Assembly (NCBI RefSeq): GCF_016545825.1
Contig: NC_052616.1
Span: 39,271,871-39,335,870, forward strand
Source of the DNA: Eucalyptus grandis
Lineage: Eukaryota > Streptophyta > Magnoliopsida > Myrtales > Myrtaceae
Length of the DNA: 64,000 bases
Direction of reading: 5' to 3'
Below, one piece after another: positions 60,325-64,000 of this stretch. A program made the position numbers and the translations under genes. The notes under the pieces are model-generated. The model was not told the origin of the DNA, ran no database searches, and saw only the letters and a program-made list of their open reading frames with translations. Within the stretch, counting starts at the first letter, position 1. Each line of letters begins with the position of its first letter.

Positions 60325-60660
60325 GGTCGCAAGCTGGATCAATTAACCAACATAAAAGTAATTCTTAGAATACAAATATTGTACCCAGAAAAAAATCATT
60401 GATGAGAATTTTTGCAGAAGTATCTGAAAAGAGCCTTGAAATTGAAGAAAAGATTCATACATCCGAAAAGAGTGGAACTCAAGAACTGAGTGGAAAATTT
60501 ACAAACTTCAAAACTCTTCCCTGGAGATGATAAAGAAGCAAAAGAGCTGATATGGTAATTGAGCGAAAAAGAAGAAATTGCTACTTACTTTGCCTAGTTT
60601 TTTCTCCTTTTCTTCAACTCTAAAATGTTGAAACTATGCAGAAGATGGTGAAGATGAAAG
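60325..60660 (-). other. 5' untranslated exon and 5' intron of the MADS gene
   Basis: A strong donor GGCAAA|GTAAGTAG places the end of a non-coding first exon at 60,589. An acceptor ATTGATCCAG lies a few bases before the ATG, near 60,335. Members of this lineage commonly have an intron in the 5' leader, which supports the reading. The transcription start, about 30 bp after the TATA box, would be near 60,655. Confidence 0.6.
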
Positions 60661-60682
60661 CAAGCTAGCCCTAAGAGCTGGT

Positions 60683-60690
60683 TATTTATA
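60683..60690 (-). promoter_or_regulatory. TATA box of the MADS gene
   Basis: On the minus strand TATAAATA (in GCTTTATAAATAACC) lies 94 bp before the predicted donor of the leader exon and 359 bp before the start codon. It is the best TATA match in this interval. Confidence 0.6.
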
Positions 60691-60992
60691 AAGCAAAAGA
60701 TGACCCTTCATCCCACTTTATGCTCTCAGAGCTTACCTATCACTTTCATTTCAATTTTATCTTTGTACTTATTCTTTAGACTCCCGCATAATATATACTT
60801 TTATTTTTCGTTTTTCGCTCCTTCACTATCTTTTATTAATTGCAAGGGGCTTGCAGGGAGAGAAACATTATTAAAAAAAAAAAAAAAAAAGGCCAAAGAT
60901 GGAAACGTCTCTCATCAGATTCAGACCCCCTAAAACCCATCCACCATTTTTTTTTTGCGATCTTCATGTGAATTATAGCAAGAGTACACGAG

Positions 60993-60997
<5 letters not shown>

Positions 60998-61052
<55 letters not shown>
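60998..61052 (+). repeat. (GA)27 microsatellite upstream of the MADS promoter
   Basis: An uninterrupted GA run of about 55 bp, roughly 340 bp upstream of the predicted transcription start. GA repeats are binding sites for plant BASIC PENTACYSTEINE proteins, which regulate MADS genes of this lineage in Arabidopsis; a role here is inference. Confidence 0.9.
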
Positions 61053-61054
<2 letters not shown>

Positions 61055-61389
61055 TCTGAAAGTGACTGTTTAGAGGTTATGGAGATTGGAGACATTGAGC
61101 AAGTTTCAGACTTGCAATCATGCGGAGATGAGAATGGTAAGAGCTGAGCTACCATTGCAGCTCTGTCGAAGTATTAAACTAGTAAAATAGGTGTGTGGTT
61201 GAGTAAAAGTTTGTAACAAAAATTAAAATGACAGTTTAAAATACGTGAGAGAAAAGAAAGTTTACGAAATTTGGAATTTGCAGTAGAGCTTAGGGTATTT
61301 TGTTTCACTTAATATTTCCTGTCGCTGGAAGTTGTTCTCAAAAAATTTAATTTTAGAGAAATTGGACAATTTTTTTTAGGTGTTTATTT

Positions 61390-62385
61390 GTGCTGAAAAC
61401 AAGTTGAAATATTGATTTAATAGTATTTGGCAATAAGTTTAACCACTTAAGGCAGCTTTAACATTAATAATAACATGAGATGGCTAATAAATTGGAATCA
61501 ACGTCTTCTTTGTTTATTTTGTAACCTTCAAACCAACATGTATTACTAGACCAAGAAAAATAAAATGTATTACAAAAAATATTAGGAAAGAATTAATGGA
61601 ATCATATTTGCAATATATTATACATGACCATGGTTTTGGGAAATTTATGAGAATATGAGCATTAATGAAATATATTTACGAGATGGGACAAAATTTTTAA
61701 GAAAAATAGATATTGATTTTATTTGTGCTGAAAACAAGTTGAAGTATTGATTTTATAGTATTTGGCAATAAGTTTAACCACTTAAGGCAGCTTTAACATT
61801 AATAATAACATGAGATGGCTAACAAATTGGAATCAACGTCTACTTTGTTTATTTTGTAACCCTTCAAAACAACATGGATTACTAGACCAAGAAAAATAAA
61901 ACGAATTACAAAAAATATTAGGAAAGAAATAATGGAATCATATTTGCAATATATTATACATGACCTTGGTTTTGGGAAATTAATGAGAATATGAGCATTA
62001 ATGAAATATATTTAGGAGATGGTAGAAATTTTTTAAGAAAAATAGATATTGATTTTATCTGTGCTGAAAACAAGTTGAAATATTGATTTTATAGTATTAG
62101 GCTAAGTTTAACCACTTAAGGCAGCTTTAAGATTAATAATAACATGAGATGGCTAACGAATTAAAATCAACGTCTTCTTTGTTTATTTTGTAAACCTTCA
62201 AAACAACAGGTATTACTAGACCAAGAAAAATAAAATTTATTACAAAAAATATTAGGAAAGAAATAATGGAATCATAATTGCAATATATTATACATGACCA
62301 TGGTTTTGGGAAATTCATAAGAATATGAGCATTAATGAAATATATTTAGGAGACGGTAGAAAATTTCTTAAGAAAAATAAATGAG
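61390..62385 (+). repeat. Three-copy 335-bp AT-rich tandem repeat
   Basis: GTGCTGAAAACAAGTTGAA starts at 61,390, 61,725 and 62,061, with spacing of 335 and 336 bp. Each copy contains TTAAGGCAGCTTTAA and CATGAGATGGCTAA and ends before AAGAAAAATAGATATTG. The third copy runs to about 62,385. Copies differ by few substitutions and have no long open frame. Confidence 0.9.
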
Positions 62386-62397
62386 AACTATTCGGAA

Positions 62398-62400
<3 letters not shown>

Positions 62401-62455
<55 letters not shown>
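62401..62455 (+). repeat. Second (GA)27 microsatellite
   Basis: A GA run of about 55 bp directly after the 335-bp tandem repeat. It resembles the run at 60,998 but its flanks differ. Confidence 0.9.
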
Positions 62456-62457
<2 letters not shown>

Positions 62458-63999
62458 AGGAGAGATGGGAAATGGACATTGGCAGACGTATTACTCTCAC
62501 TTGGATGCAAAGCAAGAAATCAAGAAGAATGATTCATTCTTGCTTGTCAGAACAAGAAATTGTTTTTCATAATTCAAACCTTTGTTTTAAGTTAATGGAA
62601 AATGTTTCGCAACAATCGATTAATTTTCCATCATTCAAACTATAGAAAATCCGAAAAAAACTTTCCAAAAATGGTTTTTCATCAAACAAACGGACCCTTA
62701 AATGGTTATGGAATCAAACACTGTTCGGGTTAGTAAAAAAAGAGAAGAAAAAAGATTAAATATTTGATTTATTTTATATAATAAATTCAGATATCAACAA
62801 AAAGAGCCACGGTGATTATGTTAACATTCTTTAGAAAACGCTTTTACTCGTTATACAATAACGTAATATTATGATCTGTCTTTCAAATAGGCCTAGGCAT
62901 TCATGCCTTTTAGAAAAAGTTCGACTTTGAGAACCATCATGAAGTTTTCTTGGGTATAGTAAGTAGCGCAAGAGCATACATATGATTATGCGAAAAAAAA
63001 AAAAAAAGAGTTCGAAATCCGGAAGAGGAAACACAATAAAAAATTGAAGCATGCATTATTGTATAAATACCCTAAAACTATTGTAAAATGAGAATTTGAG
63101 TTTCCGGATTAGACTTTTTAGATTTATAGGCCATTTAGGCAACAATCACTTGTGGGGCACTTCAAACCAGTGGATCGAAGATTGATAAAATTGACTAATC
63201 TCGTTTTAGGTTGTTAATTAAGAGACTATGCAAAGCTAGCTAGTTGATTAGTAGTGATTAAGAGATGATTATGCACCTGAGAGACTAAACCCTAATCTCC
63301 GGTACTTGAGATTCTGCCTAAAACTTGTTCTAAAGAGCAAAATTCAGATAGGAAGATTTTGAAAACGTGGAAACTTGATAATAAGCAAAAAAAAAAAAAA
63401 AAAAAATCTTATGTGATCTGCAAAGCTTTTGATATTCCGTTGAAGGTCACAATTTCGAATATTTTTTTCTTTTTAATTAAACAGTGCTATCTGATCTGTA
63501 ATAAGTGAAACTTAGCATAGTTTATAGTATTAGAGCTGGAAAAGACAACGCAAACGGTTATTTTTGGTAAATGAGAGCCTAGTAGTCTCTATAGCACCTT
63601 TTACCCGTTTGCTCCTTGATTTTTCTCTCTTGAATTAATGAACTTATATATAGAAAGAGGGGGGGGGGTTATCTACCCGCACCCATTTAAAAATATTTCT
63701 TCGCCGTACATAATTTTTTTTTTTCCGTATTAGTTCAACCGCGGATTTAAATCTCTCTTACTTTTCGATTCCATAAATTTAACAGTGGTAGAACTTGAGA
63801 AGCTCAAGTTACAGCATTGATGTTCGAACTTTGCTCAGGCCTCTCGCAGTCGGTAGATATAACGTTCATTAGAAGCTCACCTTTTTACCCCGTTAGTTTT
63901 TGTTTGTTTTTTTTAGTTTTTTTGTTTTTTGGTCAGAAGGAAAATCTTTATTTCACATAAAAGAGATACATAACTTGAAGAAAAAATCTATCCCAAAAA
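62456..63999. other. Intergenic stretch with a possible second SINE
   Basis: No gene recognised. Near 63,780-63,830 AACAGTGGTAGAAC and, about 40 bases later, GATGTTCGAACTTTG resemble Pol III A and B boxes, so a plus-strand tRNA-like SINE fragment is possible. Poly-A runs near 62,996 and 63,390 and a G9 run at 63,660 are simple repeats. Confidence 0.35.
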
Positions 64000-64000
64000 G

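Noticed and set aside
59925..60346. Plus-strand frames over the MADS exon
   Set aside because: Antisense to the well-supported MADS-box coding exon.
60899..61155. Frames through the GA microsatellite
   Set aside because: Arg-Glu or Ser-Leu repeats from a dinucleotide run, not a gene.

Overview
This is nuclear DNA of a flowering plant, almost certainly a core eudicot. The evidence is a spliced AGAMOUS-type MADS-box gene with large introns, several LTR retrotransposons with tRNA-Met primer sites, miniature inverted-repeat elements with clear target-site duplications, and an AT-rich intergenic background. I see no rRNA, bacterial operon or CRISPR. The species cannot be fixed from the sequence alone. 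Only one gene in the window looks functional.

Region 1 (1-20.3 kb) is a tandem array. Its full unit (about 1.44-1.55 kb) has three blocks. Block A is a fragment of a coiled-coil protein gene. Block B is the rest of that fragment joined to a piece of a SWEET (MtN3/saliva) sugar-transporter gene. Block C is a GC-rich segment followed by an snRNA-type USE-TATA promoter motif. All coding content is broken by frameshifts and stops. From 9.6 kb rightward the units are clean A-B-C. Between 1 and 9.3 kb the B positions are replaced by about 0.73-kb segments in which B is interleaved with C+A every few bases, which looks like an assembly-consensus artefact rather than biology. The last array unit is split by a 4,039-bp solo LTR (15,681-19,719; TSD CCTAG), which itself carries a TA-flanked foldback MITE and a 59-bp minisatellite.

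Region 2 (20.3-50 kb) is a nest of mobile-element remains: a 1.1-kb foldback element with captured-looking DNA (23,194-24,292), a Ty1-copia LTR end plus gag remnant, a hAT-like MITE (26,245-26,586), a complete but dead Ty1-copia element (26,601-30,941; TSD GGAAA), a tRNA-type SINE candidate, a Ty3-gypsy-type solo LTR (33,863-40,718; TSD ATTAT) split by a cluster of small TRIM-like LTR units, a second such LTR on the minus strand with a GC-rich core (42,340-44,580), a Ty3-gypsy gag pseudogene split by a MITE, and an isolated minus-strand copy of the USE-TATA repeat (about 47.5-47.8 kb).

Region 3 (50-64 kb) holds the AGAMOUS/SHATTERPROOF-lineage gene on the minus strand (start codon 60,324, stop 52,323; seven coding exons, 229 codons plus stop) with a likely 5' untranslated exon and TATA box near 60.6-60.7 kb. 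Its 4.0-kb intron after the MADS exon carries CCAATCA boxes, LEAFY-type CCAATG motifs and a perfect CArG box, as expected of the regulatory intron of AGAMOUS genes. Upstream lie long GA microsatellites and a three-copy 335-bp AT-rich tandem repeat. The gene, its regulatory intron and its promoter form the one coherent functional system; the rest is repeat history.
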